Under the pieces are notes generated by a model. The model ran no database searches. It was not told the origin of the DNA and saw only the letters and a program-made list of their open reading frames with translations. Made by a program: the position numbers and the translations under genes. Positions 8,183 through 19,371 of a DNA stretch of 64,000 bases are shown here, piece after piece. Origin of the DNA: Paenibacillus tengchongensis (GTDB taxonomy: Bacteria; Bacillota; Bacilli; Paenibacillales; Paenibacillaceae). Each line of letters begins with the position of its first letter. Position 1 is the stretch's first letter. The DNA lies in NCBI RefSeq assembly GCF_008973665.1, contig NZ_WACP01000005.1, positions 327,216 through 391,215 on the forward strand, given 5' to 3'.

Positions 8183-8214
8183 GCAAAACAGGGCAGCCCA
8201 TCCCGGGCTGCCCT
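8183..8214 (-). terminator. Intrinsic terminator after the rhamnogalacturonan enzyme
   Basis: GGGCAGCCC (8191-8199) pairs with GGGCTGCCC (8205-8213). On the minus strand the stem is followed by TGTTTTGC, placing it just after the stop of the giant gene. Confidence 0.75.
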
Positions 8215-8245
8215 TCAGTGTGTATCGCATATTTACAGCTACCTG

Positions 8246-11200
8246 CTACCGCACCGTCACAACCATCTTCGCGGTGCGGGTCTCCCCTGCTGCATTGCGC
8301 AGCACGGCTACGTACTCATAGGTTCCCTTAGCCTTGCCCGAAATGGCGGTTACCGCCGACTGGGCGCCCGGTGTGCGGGCCTCCAGGCTTTGCGAGTCGA
8401 CCAGGACGCCGTTCTCATAAAGCTCATATTCGGTAGCATTCGTTCCCCACCACAGGTTCATGGTGACCTTGAAGCTGCCGTCACCGTCCCAGTTGTCGTT
8501 GGAGAGCACCGCTTGCCCCGGAGAGGCATCCGTAACGGTGACCGTCAGCGGCGCACTCTTCGTTGTGCCCAGTGCATTGATTAGCTCGCCGGTATAGACA
8601 TAGGTGCCGTTCTTCTTGCCGGCAATGTCGATCTTGACGGATTGGGCCGATGGCGACTGGTCAACCAGCGAGACCTCCTTCACCAGCTCGCCGTTCTCAT
8701 ACAGCTTGAAGCGGCTGCCGTTATTGCCCCACCACAGATTCATTGTGACAGTGTAATCCCCGTCTTTCAGTCCTGTGTCGTGGCCGTTGTTGTCAGACAG
8801 CACCGGCATGCCGGGAGCGCCGCTCGCCAGCGGTGTCGCTTGGCTCAGCCAGGACGCCCACTTGCCCAGTGCAGCTGCCTGCTCGGCTGTGAACACAGTT
8901 CCGCCGACAGCGCTGACGTCATTGCTGTAGGCTGCCAGCAGCTGCCGCACCTTCGCGCCTTGATGCGCAGTCGCGGCCTGTTCCGCCTCCAGCAGCTTTG
9001 CGCTCAGCTGTCCGGCAACCGCTGCTGCATCCGGATCTGCCGACCCGGCGGCAAAGCTGTGCGTCAGCTCCGCCAGACTGGCGAAGGTGGCCGTAACGCC
9101 GAAGCTGAAGTCAACGGTCTGCGTATGACCCGCCAGATCGTATACTTCTGCGGTTACAGTATTCAGTCCCGGCTCCAGTGTATAGGCCGGAGCACTCAGC
9201 ACTACGCCGCCCGGCGCCGGTACACCGGATACCGAATCGGAGGCTGTATAACCTATTTCCACTTGCTGGTCGATCGTGTATTCTGTCTGCCCTTGAATCT
9301 CAAGGGCTGGAGGTGCAAGATCGATGGCTACGGACAACGTCTGTTCGTTCTCCTTGTTGCCGTCCACATCGACGCTCCAGTACGTCACGGTGTGGCTGCC
9401 TTCTTCACTCAAGGTCAATTCGGTTCCGCTTACCGCTTCACCGGCGTTGACCTTGTAGTATGTCGCTTCGACAGCGGAATCTTCATCAGCCGCGGTAAAC
9501 TTCACTTGCACTGCCGAAGTGTACCATTCTCCCTGCGATTCCCCTTCCACCGCTGCGGTTGTATGCGGCGCCTTTCCATCCGCCGGCTCCTCTTCCAGAG
9601 TCACCAGCTCGGACAGCGGAATATTCAGCTCCTGCACCAGCCTTGCCACCATTTCAGATACCTTGATCGCACCATTCATCTGCAGATGGGTGTTGTCCTC
9701 GGTCGTGCCTACCCACATGAAGATGGATTTGGTGCCTTCAGGACCGAGCTCCTGGAAGTACTCCCAGCTTGCTTGGTTAAGATCTACCAGCAGGGTGCCG
9801 GTTTCCTGCGCGGTCTCTTTCATGGCCTTCACATAATCCGGGAAGCTCTTGTTCAGCACGTCTCCGGTGAAATCACGCCGGTTCACAGGAGTTACCAGGA
9901 CCGGAGTGGCCCCCCGCTGCAGCGTGCCGTTGATATAGTCCTTCAGATACACCTTGAATTGCTCCGGTGTCAGGTATCGTTCCGGACGCGATGGCGTGGA
10001 ATCATTATGGGACCATTGCATGAACAGATAATCCCCTTCATGAATGTCCAGCAGAATGTCGTTGAGATATCCGCCCACGAGGAACGTTTTGCTGCTTAAG
10101 CCGCTGACGGCCCGGTTATCGATACTGATCTCATCCAGGTCAAAATAACCGCCCAGCGTTTCGCCCCATCCGGCCTGCGGACGGTAGCTCTCCGCATAAT
10201 TGGCTACCGTGGAGTCGCTCGCCAGGTAAAGGACAGGCTGATCGCCCGCACCATTCTCCGGAAGACGCTCGATCGTCAAGGCATTGATCTTCGGCGTGCC
10301 GCCGGAGAAGGCAAAGTCGAACACCCCATCGATCAAGGCAATATCGTATGTGACTTCAGTAAACTGGCCTTTGGCCACCGTGGTCACCGGCATTTTCGGC
10401 ATTTGCTCAATGGTCACGCCGGTATTCGTCGATTCCTGCACGTCGCCTACAGTCATTGTTACACGGTAATTGGCCGGTTCCATTTCCACAAGGAAGGAGG
10501 TACCGTTCACACGGGTGAAATCCTCGGTCAAGGCATCTCCGGTTTCCCGGTTCTCATCCTCCACCAGAGCGGTGTCGGCAAAGCCGTAGCCATTGCCTTC
10601 CAAATAGGCCCGCTTAGCGTCAACCTTCATATACCCGTCCGCTGTGCTGCCGGAACCAAAATCGAATTGGTACTTGCTGATCTCGCCTGCGGGTTCGCTG
10701 GTCAGCGAGTCTTTAGCCACCGTCAGCATGTTAAAGACATGATCGACCTGGGCCTGCGTCGCTTCTGTGCCGATGAGTGCCTCAGCCGCTGCCAAAGCTT
10801 TGTTCAGCACGGTTACAGACGCTTCGGTATAACCCGACAGATCGAGTGCTTTTACCTCATCACGCAGGGCAATCAGCGCCGTCTGATCTCCCGCCTCCTG
10901 CTCCAGCTTCGTGCCTTCAATCTTTACATTGTCAATCTGCGTAGTCCAGTTCAGCGTGCCGCCGCCGCCTTTTCTCGTACCGAGGAAGCGGATGGCTCTT
11001 ACATTATTGGTGTAGACGCCCGGATACATTTCGATATCCTCGATCGTCTGCGTGAGGCTCGGATTCGCCAGGCTCGTCAACGTCAAGTCGATCGTCTTCT
11101 CGGCAAAATTAATCGTTGCATCCACATTGACCCACTGGTTCTTCGCAAGGGTTGTAGCGGTTCCGCCTTCCGGAACAGCTGTGCTTCCGGTCCCATAATC

Positions 11201-14200
11201 AGGCGTATACGGGCCGGAATAATAATGGATTTTCGTGCCCGGATCCGTTGTGCCGGTCTTCGTAAGCAGCGTGAGAATAATATTCTCGTTCGCGTCCTGC
11301 AGTGTCAGATGGCCTTCCGACGGGAAGGCGCTCACATTGCCCGAATGCCAGTCGAAATTCACATGAACAATGTCCCCGTTCACCGCATCGAACAGACGGA
11401 ACACCTTGGCCCGGTTACCGGACCCCGACCCGGCGACAGACAGGACTTTGTTTCCGCTCTGGTCTACAACCGTTCCTGCCATCGTACCGGCGATGCCAGT
11501 GGCATTGACCATCGCATATTCCACAGCGGCCTGATCGCCTTCAAAGTCTTCCTCGTAGACCTGAATTTCCGGTTCCGGCTCCGGCTCTTCCAGGTCCGGA
11601 TCAATTACAAACGGCGAGATGCCGAGCTCCAGCTCCTTTACCGCTCCCGCAACCAGTCCGGCGATGACCTGTGCACCGTAGCCGCTGAAATGCGTATTGT
11701 CGTTCACGCCGTTCGGATACTTCGGATACTCGCCCGGATTGGCATACAGGAAGAGCTTCTCCGTAGCCGCCAGACCAATCTTGTCGTAGTAGGCAATGCT
11801 CAGCTGGCTCAAATCAATCAGCGTAACGTCCAGCTCCTCTGCCACTTCCTTGGCTGCCTGCACATATTCCGGGAAGCTGACATTAAACTCCTGGGTAATT
11901 GTATTGAAGTCTCTGCGCCCTACCGGAGTAAGCAGCACAGGCATTGCGCCGCGCTGAATGGCACCGTTTACATAACGGGCCAGATAGGTTTTGTAATCCG
12001 CCGGTGACGCATACCGCTCCGGAATACCTGCGCTGGCATCATTATGGCCGAAGGAAATAAAGAAGTAATCTCCCGGCTTGATCCGCTGCAGAATGCTGTC
12101 GAGACGGCCGTCCACCATGAACGACTTGCTGCTTCTGCCGCCGATCGACTCATTCTGGACCACGACTCCGTTTGCGAAATAACGCCCGAACTCCTGGCCC
12201 CAGCCTTCCTGCGGCGCCTGCATGTCGCTGTAGGACTGCATCGTCGAATCGCCGGCCATATAAATGGTCGCAGCTGCTCCCGGCGTCTTCTCCGGGTATT
12301 TCTCAATAAGGATTTCCTGTACATCAATGGCTGTGCCGGAGAAAATAAACTCCAGCTGACCGTCTACCAGCGCAACATCATAGGAGTAGACCTTCGGTTC
12401 TCCCGCGTTAACGCTCGTCGCAGCCAGTTTCTGAACGAACTCGGACTTGACGCCCACATTGGAGGCGCGTGTTTCATCCCCCAGCTTCAGGGTTATTTTG
12501 TAGTTGGCATTCGGCAGGTCTACGGCGAATTTAGCATTTTCCGGAAGGGTGGCGCTGCCCGCACCCACCGTAATTCCGCTCGCATTCTCGAACCCGTATC
12601 CCGCTTCCGTTGTATATTGGGTATCCTGCACGGCGGTTGTACCTGCTGCCGGATCGGTACCGAAGCCAAAGTGATAGACCGGCTGCAAAGCTTCTTCACC
12701 ACCCGTAAGCGTCAGATTGGCCTTGGGGAATTCGGTCGCTTCTGTACCGAGATAGAAGCCCGTGTGCGGCGGCTGGTTGTAGCCGACGTTCTGCCAGGCG
12801 ATGCCCAACCGGTATACCGGGTCCTGCATCAGCGTAGGAATCCGGTAGCTTGTAGGAATGGTTGTTGTATACAGTCTATATTCCGAGCTGTCCTCGCTGC
12901 GCAGCAGCAGCTCCTCGCGCCAGTCACCCAGGATATCTCCCTGCAGGGCCGGATTGCCCTTGGTGTGATTGTTCGTCAGGGTGCCGGTTGCCCGGAAGTT
13001 TTCCTTCAGCTGCTTACTCTCATAATCCCATTTGTAAACAAGCGGAATGCCCTTGGCTGCACTGTTGTCCCACTCGTGGTCGAACAGCTCGCGCTGCAGG
13101 TCTCCGTCCCACCAGATCGCAAAGTTGGCGCTCTTCGGCACTTCGTCCGCTTCATAAATGACTTCTCCGTTAGCCGCATAAACGCGGGACAAGGGATCCA
13201 TTTGTCCATCGACAATGGTGCTGGCCCAGGATTCGTATCCCGGATAATTCGGGTCGATATCCGCCGACATTCCGCGTCCGGTATCTTTCCCGGTGTACTG
13301 CCCCCAGAGAATGTCCCCTGTCGCGGCATCGCGCATCTCCAGCCCGTATTCGGCATTCGAATGCTCATGCACGCTGACAATCTGGTAGCCGTCCCGGTTC
13401 GGGTCGAGCCTGCCGGCATGCATGGCATCGCCATGACCCAGTCCGGTGCTGTACATCAGGCTGCCGTCGTCGTCGATGGCCAGGGCGCCGTACATGATTT
13501 CATCCTTGCCGTCGCCGTCGGCGTCAAGCACACTTAAGTTATGGTTACCCTGACCTTCATATTGCTGGCCGGCATCTTTCGTATCAAACGTCCAGCGTGG
13601 AACCAGTTGCCCGCCGGTATAGTCGTAGGCTGTCAGCACCGTGCGGGTATAATAGCCGCGAGCCATCACTACGCTTGGCTTCACGCCGTCCAGATAAGCA
13701 ATGCCTCCCAGGAACCGGTCGACTCGGTTGCCGTATCCGTCGCCCCATGAGCTGACATCGCCTCTTGGAGGGATGTAGTCAACGGTAGAAACCGCCGCAC
13801 CCGTAAGTCCGTCGAACAGCGTAAGGTATTCCGGGCCTGTGAGGATATATCCGCCGTCGTTGCGGTAATCCTTGCTGCCGTCGCCGATCACCTTGCCTTG
13901 ACCGTCCTTAGTGCCGTCCGCTGTCTTCACGACCACCTCGGCTTTGCCATTGCCGTCCAGATCATACACCATCAGCTGCGTGTAATGCGCTCCGGCCCGG
14001 ATGTTGACACCCAGATCAATCCGCCACAGCTTCGTTCCGTCAAGCTTAACGGCATCGATATAGACGTTGCCGGTATAGCCAGCCTGGGAGTTGTCCTTCG
14101 AATTGCTGGGGCTCCACAGGAAGACGATCTCGTATTCACCGTCGCCGTCCAGGTCGCCTACTGAAGCATCGCCGGCATAGTAGGAGTAGGTTCCGCCGTC

Positions 14201-14638
14201 CTTGGTCCGGCCGTCAGCCGGTTTGTCCAGTGGAATCGGCAGATAATTATTGTGCCAGACCGGTACCGTCGCCGGCTGCATCTCTTCCTTGCCGTCAATG
14301 ACGGTGGATATCTGATACTGGGAGCTGTCTGCGCCGGTCGTATCCACATAATTCGTAGAGCCGCTGATCGGCGCGGAATTCACCTTATATCCGTTTTTGT
14401 ATACATTGAAAGCGATTTCATCTGAGTCCGTATTTAGATATCTCCAGCTAAGATACACGCCGTTGTCAACCAGAACCGCAATCAGGCCGCGGTCCAGGTA
14501 TTCTGCCTGCCGGGCCGGCAGACCGGAGCCAGACGCTGCATATCCCGGAGCCGGGGGAACGATAAGGGAAAAGAGCATTAGAAATGCCATACAGAATGCA
14601 ACCATCGGTTTTTTGATGGAGACAGCTTTTATACCCAT
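8246..14638 (-). CDS. Secreted multidomain rhamnogalacturonan lyase (PL11) with two CE12-type acetylesterase domains
   Basis: A 2130-residue exoprotein. Order: signal peptide (1-35, cut near GYAAS); PL11 rhamnogalacturonan lyase (about 40-650) with many DxDGDG calcium loops; beta-rich module A (655-785); SGNH esterase 1 (790-1005; Ser798, HND 865-867, Asp980/His983); linker EEPEPEPE; jelly-roll-like module (1027-1245); FIVAR-like helices (1250-1312); module A again (1322-1458); SGNH esterase 2 (1465-1672; Ser1476, Asp1648/His1651); Ig-like modules (1695-1848); FIMAH-like helices (1850-1932); two ChiA-N-like repeats with MNLWWG (1943-2036, 2040-2130). The lyase would cut the pectin RG-I backbone while the esterases remove acetyl groups. 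No sortase or SLH anchor is seen. Esterase 2 has S-D-S where esterase 1 has the usual G-D-S. Confidence 0.92.
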   Translation of the reverse strand: MGIKAVSIKKPMVAFCMAFLMLFSLIVPPAPGYAASGSGLPARQAEYLDRGLIAVLVDNGVYLSWRYLNTDSDEIAFNVYKNGYKVNSAPISGSTNYVDTTGADSSQYQISTVIDGKEEMQPATVPVWHNNYLPIPLDKPADGRTKDGGTYSYYAGDASVGDLDGDGEYEIVFLWSPSNSKDNSQAGYTGNVYIDAVKLDGTKLWRIDLGVNIRAGAHYTQLMVYDLDGNGKAEVVVKTADGTKDGQGKVIGDGSKDYRNDGGYILTGPEYLTLFDGLTGAAVSTVDYIPPRGDVSSWGDGYGNRVDRFLGGIAYLDGVKPSVVMARGYYTRTVLTAYDYTGGQLVPRWTFDTKDAGQQYEGQGNHNLSVLDADGDGKDEIMYGALAIDDDGSLMYSTGLGHGDAMHAGRLDPNRDGYQIVSVHEHSNAEYGLEMRDAATGDILWGQYTGKDTGRGMSADIDPNYPGYESWASTIVDGQMDPLSRVYAANGEVIYEADEVPKSANFAIWWDGDLQRELFDHEWDNSAAKGIPLVYKWDYESKQLKENFRATGTLTNNHTKGNPALQGDILGDWREELLLRSEDSSEYRLYTTTIPTSYRIPTLMQDPVYRLGIAWQNVGYNQPPHTGFYLGTEATEFPKANLTLTGGEEALQPVYHFGFGTDPAAGTTAVQDTQYTTEAGYGFENASGITVGAGSATLPENAKFAVDLPNANYKITLKLGDETRASNVGVKSEFVQKLAATSVNAGEPKVYSYDVALVDGQLEFIFSGTAIDVQEILIEKYPEKTPGAAATIYMAGDSTMQSYSDMQAPQEGWGQEFGRYFANGVVVQNESIGGRSSKSFMVDGRLDSILQRIKPGDYFFISFGHNDASAGIPERYASPADYKTYLARYVNGAIQRGAMPVLLTPVGRRDFNTITQEFNVSFPEYVQAAKEVAEELDVTLIDLSQLSIAYYDKIGLAATEKLFLYANPGEYPKYPNGVNDNTHFSGYGAQVIAGLVAGAVKELELGISPFVIDPDLEEPEPEPEIQVYEEDFEGDQAAVEYAMVNATGIAGTMAGTVVDQSGNKVLSVAGSGSGNRAKVFRLFDAVNGDIVHVNFDWHSGNVSAFPSEGHLTLQDANENIILTLLTKTGTTDPGTKIHYYSGPYTPDYGTGSTAVPEGGTATTLAKNQWVNVDATINFAEKTIDLTLTSLANPSLTQTIEDIEMYPGVYTNNVRAIRFLGTRKGGGGTLNWTTQIDNVKIEGTKLEQEAGDQTALIALRDEVKALDLSGYTEASVTVLNKALAAAEALIGTEATQAQVDHVFNMLTVAKDSLTSEPAGEISKYQFDFGSGSTADGYMKVDAKRAYLEGNGYGFADTALVEDENRETGDALTEDFTRVNGTSFLVEMEPANYRVTMTVGDVQESTNTGVTIEQMPKMPVTTVAKGQFTEVTYDIALIDGVFDFAFSGGTPKINALTIERLPENGAGDQPVLYLASDSTVANYAESYRPQAGWGETLGGYFDLDEISIDNRAVSGLSSKTFLVGGYLNDILLDIHEGDYLFMQWSHNDSTPSRPERYLTPEQFKVYLKDYINGTLQRGATPVLVTPVNRRDFTGDVLNKSFPDYVKAMKETAQETGTLLVDLNQASWEYFQELGPEGTKSIFMWVGTTEDNTHLQMNGAIKVSEMVARLVQELNIPLSELVTLEEEPADGKAPHTTAAVEGESQGEWYTSAVQVKFTAADEDSAVEATYYKVNAGEAVSGTELTLSEEGSHTVTYWSVDVDGNKENEQTLSVAIDLAPPALEIQGQTEYTIDQQVEIGYTASDSVSGVPAPGGVVLSAPAYTLEPGLNTVTAEVYDLAGHTQTVDFSFGVTATFASLAELTHSFAAGSADPDAAAVAGQLSAKLLEAEQAATAHQGAKVRQLLAAYSNDVSAVGGTVFTAEQAAALGKWASWLSQATPLASGAPGMPVLSDNNGHDTGLKDGDYTVTMNLWWGNNGSRFKLYENGELVKEVSLVDQSPSAQSVKIDIAGKKNGTYVYTGELINALGTTKSAPLTVTVTDASPGQAVLSNDNWDGDGSFKVTMNLWWGTNATEYELYENGVLVDSQSLEARTPGAQSAVTAISGKAKGTYEYVAVLRNAAGETRTAKMVVTVR

Positions 14639-14854
14639 CTACTTAACTCCTCCTATTGACCTAAAATTCATTTTAGCAATCAGGGGAACATCCGGACACC
14701 TAACCAGCATTACCTGCGCACATCCGTCTTTCTGTCTTCATCTGCGCTAACTACTCCCAGGCCTTGAGATCATCCCCTTTCCCTATGAATGCAACACATG
14801 ACTTCCTCCGGGTGTACTGCATATCCGGGCATTTCTGCATATTTAGCAGGCTTG

Positions 14855-14882
14855 ATTATACTGGTGTAAACGTATGTGCCAA
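14855..14882 (-). promoter_or_regulatory. Candidate SigA-type promoter for the rhamnogalacturonan gene
   Basis: On the minus strand TTGGCA (14882-14877) and TATAAT (14860-14855) are separated by 16 bp. It would give a leader of roughly 210 bases. TAGGAGGAG lies just ahead of the ATG. No clear operator palindrome was found in the leader. Confidence 0.5.
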
Positions 14883-14943
14883 GCCCTGCCTCCCAAATAT
14901 GCACAGAGTGTATCAAATAATGGAATAAAGTTCCCCGCGTTTG

Positions 14944-14980
14944 AACGCAAAAAAAGCGGAAATCCCGCTTTTTTTGCGTT
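14944..14980. terminator. Bidirectional intrinsic terminator
   Basis: AACGCAAAAAAAGCGG pairs with its complement around a 5-base loop. The long A/T runs in the stem let it work both ways. It lies after the ArsR-type regulator gene, which is read leftward. Confidence 0.8.
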
Positions 14981-15014
14981 TATTTCATTTTGAACTATAT
15001 GAGTTCATTTCCTG

Positions 15015-15917
15015 CTAAACATAATACATGCGTACCATGATGTCCTGATTGTAATTGCCGAAGCCTTTGCCGTAGAGTGTAAGACCTCCCCGCCGGCGTC
15101 CCTGATCCTCTGCCGCGATGCGGAAGGTCCACTTCATCGCCCCCGTGTCGATATCCCCGAGGCCAATGCCGGATATTTTCTGCCCGTCCACATAAGTGCC
15201 GTCCTTCTTAATCCGCAGCACCTTAAGCAAGCCGTATTGATTGACATCCGCATGCCACCATTCCGGTGTCAATTGCCCCCGCTTCTTCCCGAAATCGCCC
15301 GGACTTGTCCACACCCCGAGCAGTTCGCCATTAAGCCAGAAGCGGATGTCCGAAGGCCAGTTCTCATTAAATCTTGGCGCTTCCGAGCCAAGTTCCAGGG
15401 AAATTTCAATCTCATGCAGTGCCTCGTCATTATGCAGATAATTAGGGATTTTGTACTCCACCCAGCCTTTGGCAAACCACAGAATGCCTGCATCCACCCG
15501 CTTCGGGTCCATAAAACAGGCCGGATTGTCATACTGGCCGATAACGGACTGGATCGTTGCAAGTCCGCAGGTCGGCCAGGCTTCATAGTCGGTGTACTGT
15601 CCGATCGGTAAGGATAGCTCATGGAAGGACAATGTCTCCGGACTGGCGGGAGATAATTTGACCTGCATATACTCAGTCCGGATATAGCACATCTTGTAGG
15701 TTCCGCCTTCTACCCGGACCATCCGGCTTCCGACAATGCCCGCTTCCTCAAGCTTCCGGATATGGCCGCTGACAACGGCGCTGCTGAGATACAGCTCGCC
15801 CGCCAGTTCCTTGACATGGCTTTCTTTCTCAAACAGCTTGTCGATGATCTTCAAGCGCACTTCGCTTGCCAATGCTTCATACACGCGAAGCGAGTCGGTA
15901 TTTGTGGTGAGCTGCAT
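15015..15917 (-). CDS. ArsR-type winged-helix regulator with a C-terminal sensor-like domain
   Basis: A 300-residue protein. Residues about 5-75 form a winged helix: SEVRLKIIDKLFEKESHVKE, then SSAVVSGHIRKLEEAGIV, a recognition helix and wing typical of ArsR/DUF5937-like HTH proteins. No cysteine metal site is visible. The remaining 220 residues are beta-strand-rich, unlike ordinary ~100-residue ArsR repressors, and may bind a sugar ligand. It is divergent from the GH51 gene across a 141-bp AT-rich region with inverted motifs, so it probably controls that gene and itself. Ligand identity (arabinose or an oligosaccharide) is inference. Confidence 0.8.
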   Translation of the reverse strand: MQLTTNTDSLRVYEALASEVRLKIIDKLFEKESHVKELAGELYLSSAVVSGHIRKLEEAGIVGSRMVRVEGGTYKMCYIRTEYMQVKLSPASPETLSFHELSLPIGQYTDYEAWPTCGLATIQSVIGQYDNPACFMDPKRVDAGILWFAKGWVEYKIPNYLHNDEALHEIEISLELGSEAPRFNENWPSDIRFWLNGELLGVWTSPGDFGKKRGQLTPEWWHADVNQYGLLKVLRIKKDGTYVDGQKISGIGLGDIDTGAMKWTFRIAAEDQGRRRGGLTLYGKGFGNYNQDIMVRMYYV

Positions 15918-15958
15918 GTTATCAACCCCTGTTGAATTATGTATTATACGAATCCTGT

Positions 15959-17570
<1,612 letters not shown>

Positions 17571-17591
17571 GCGGATGCTACGTGTTCAAAT

Positions 17592-17780
17592 TATTTAGTT
17601 GGAAAATCGCTGCCTAATTTCACCTGTATGGAGCTTACCGCAAATCTAGTTAGATAACCGCCACTTAATATAGAGGCCAATCCATGATTACACCAATATT
17701 GGCCGAATTAAGATGCGATAATCCAATTAAATATTTCAAATCGGGAAAAACAGCAAAATTAGTGTACGAAAATCAAACTA
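17592..17780 (-). repeat. Dispersed intergenic repeat, copy B (inverted)
   Basis: Same family as copies A and C, in opposite orientation. The four motif positions on the minus strand are 17774, 17723, 17659 and 17608, giving spacings of 51, 64 and 51 bp. Similarity extends between the motifs, including GGCCAATA-like and GTGAAATTAG-like blocks. Confidence 0.8.
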
Positions 17781-17807
17781 CATTAAGTTGAACCTTCAGT
17801 AAAAAAT

Positions 17808-17853
17808 AGCCGGGCAGCAACTCTTCTATATATTAGAGAATTGCTGCCCGGCT
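17808..17853. terminator. Strong hairpin after GH51 gene and repeat B
   Basis: AGCCGGGCAGCAA-CTCT pairs with AGAG-AATTGCTGCCCGGCT; CTTT follows on the plus strand. It is probably the GH51 terminator. Confidence 0.65.
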
Positions 17854-17944
17854 CTTTGGATTCACTGCTGCTAATTCTCCAAGGTTATGCGCAAGGGAAA
17901 GCATCCGGCCTCCAGGGCATAGGGTAGCGTGTTAAGCTGTCCAA

Positions 17945-17993
17945 CAAAAAAAAGCTTTCCTGTATATCCCCGGCATGGGGTACAGGGAAGCTT
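17945..17993 (-). terminator. Intrinsic terminator, minus strand
   Basis: AAGCTTCCCTGTA-CCCC pairs with GGGG-ATATACAGGAAAGCTT and is followed on the minus strand by eight T. It probably ended the now-broken AAA gene and may now serve the upstream hydrolase gene. Confidence 0.8.
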
Positions 17994-18037
17994 CAGTCCG
18001 AATGTTCACCGGGTTTCACGGTGCAGGTTTAGGCGCT

Positions 18038-18229
18038 TCAGACGTGGGATACGGAAACGGAGGGGGCATATTCCTCATAGGATATGGCGAGATGCTCCAG
18101 AGAAAGTTGCCTGCCTGCGATAATCGCCTTGCGCTTCGCCTTCAGCACAATCTGCTTGATGTCGGCATAGCTGCAGCCGTCAAGCCTGCGGCAGGCCAGG
18201 TCCAGCAGTTCAGGCTCTGACGCGCAGCC
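18038..18229 (-). pseudogene. C-terminal stub of an AAA+ ATPase
   Basis: On the minus strand one frame reads EPELLDLACRRLDGCSYADI, then KQIVLKAKRKAI and RQLSLEHLAISYEEYAPSVS before a stop. This matches the end of AAA+ ATPases of the FtsH/VCP/spastin style: LA-x-x-T-x-G-x-S-x-A-D-I, a helix rich in K/R, and the final L-x-x-Y-x-P-S. Walker motifs and all earlier parts are missing, and the frame is cut where the hydrolase gene ends (18236). No good start codon exists, so I call it a remnant. Confidence 0.7.
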
Positions 18230-18235
18230 CCCTCC

Positions 18236-19135
18236 TCACCGCGGCCGTTTCAAGTGCGCCGCCAGGAATTTCGCCGTAACGTCAAGCACCTGCGGGCTCC
18301 AGAAGCCCGGCCCGTGATCGGCGCCTGCCACCTTGTAGAACAGCACATTCTGTCCCTGCGCCTTCAAGGCCTTAAACATCTCGATACTCTGGTTAATATG
18401 TACCACACGATCACTGTCTCCATGCATGATAAGAAACGGGGGGAGCACCTTCTTCAAATTCTGATGAAGCGGGCTTGCCTGCTTCGCCAGTTCCGTATGT
18501 TCTTTCACTTTACCGCCGATGAACAAGCCCTCCGGGGAATCGGCTGCGTCGTGGTCCAGAATATCATTGTATTTGCCTAAGGTCAGCAAATCCGAAACCC
18601 CGTAATAATCAATGACTGCGTTGACGGCGTCCGACTGTCCACTGTACAGACCATTGTCATATTCGCCGATGGTCAGGCCCGTCATGAGGGAAAGGTGGCC
18701 GCCCGAGGAATCCCCCCATACCGCGACACGCTCCGGGTCTACCCCATACTCCTCTGCGTGCAGGCGCATAAAGCGAATCGCGCATTTTACATCCTCCAAC
18801 GCAGCAGGAAAGCGGGCAATGTCCGTGTCCCTTATCTCTACACTGGCTACAACATATCCCTTGGCAGCGATATGGGAAAGATTCGGAAGGGAGGCATGGA
18901 CATCCTGTTTCCGCCAGGCTGAGCCCTGGATATAGACGACCAGGGGAAATTGGTACCCGGTGCGGTCCGGCATAATGATCTGCAGTCTTCTTTCCACATC
19001 GCCATAAGCGGCATATACGACATCAGGACGGTAGGCACAGGAATAAAAGGAACCTCCCTCCGCAAAATCCCCGTAAAGAATCTGGGTTCCTTCGGGGGTC
19101 TCATAGGCGGCAAGCTCCGCCGCTCTCTGATCCAC
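18236..19135 (-). CDS. Alpha/beta hydrolase (BD-FAE / acetyl-esterase-like)
   Basis: About 300 residues, no signal peptide. An oxyanion segment (VYIQGSAWRKQD, in place of the usual HGGG), the nucleophile elbow GDSSGG, an acid residue in IMHGDSDRVV and a histidine in GADHGPGFW are in family order. Such enzymes (esterase/lipase COG0657) remove acetyl or feruloyl groups from sugars; the pectin context suggests a carbohydrate ester substrate but does not prove it. I start at GTG 19135, nine bases after AAGGAG; a TTG at 19144 is the alternative. Next to it lies an AAA+ stub that may mark a past deletion. Confidence 0.82.
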   Translation of the reverse strand: MDQRAAELAAYETPEGTQILYGDFAEGGSFYSCAYRPDVVYAAYGDVERRLQIIMPDRTGYQFPLVVYIQGSAWRKQDVHASLPNLSHIAAKGYVVASVEIRDTDIARFPAALEDVKCAIRFMRLHAEEYGVDPERVAVWGDSSGGHLSLMTGLTIGEYDNGLYSGQSDAVNAVIDYYGVSDLLTLGKYNDILDHDAADSPEGLFIGGKVKEHTELAKQASPLHQNLKKVLPPFLIMHGDSDRVVHINQSIEMFKALKAQGQNVLFYKVAGADHGPGFWSPQVLDVTAKFLAAHLKRPR

Positions 19136-19270
19136 AGGCAACAACTCCTTGTATAATTGGAATATAGCAAACCTGCTATACCAAAGATTGTATCACACTC
19201 CTGTGTGAAACCGCATACAGAGTTGGATAACTTAGCAGCCAGCGCTGCGCGGGACCACTAGCACCTGTTC

Positions 19271-19312
19271 GGAGCTGCCCCTTAGCCCTGAAGAGGCATT
19301 GGGGACAGCTCC
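19271..19312. terminator. Hairpin in the hydrolase/GH78 interval
   Basis: GGAGCTG-CCCC pairs with GGGG-ACAGCTCC; only a short pyrimidine run follows. Placed after the GH78 stop, it may terminate that gene. Confidence 0.4.
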
Positions 19313-19371
19313 TTTCCCGTTTCCGGGGAACCCGCAGAGCAGTATTAAAAAGTGTGCCGCACCGGTTTGGC

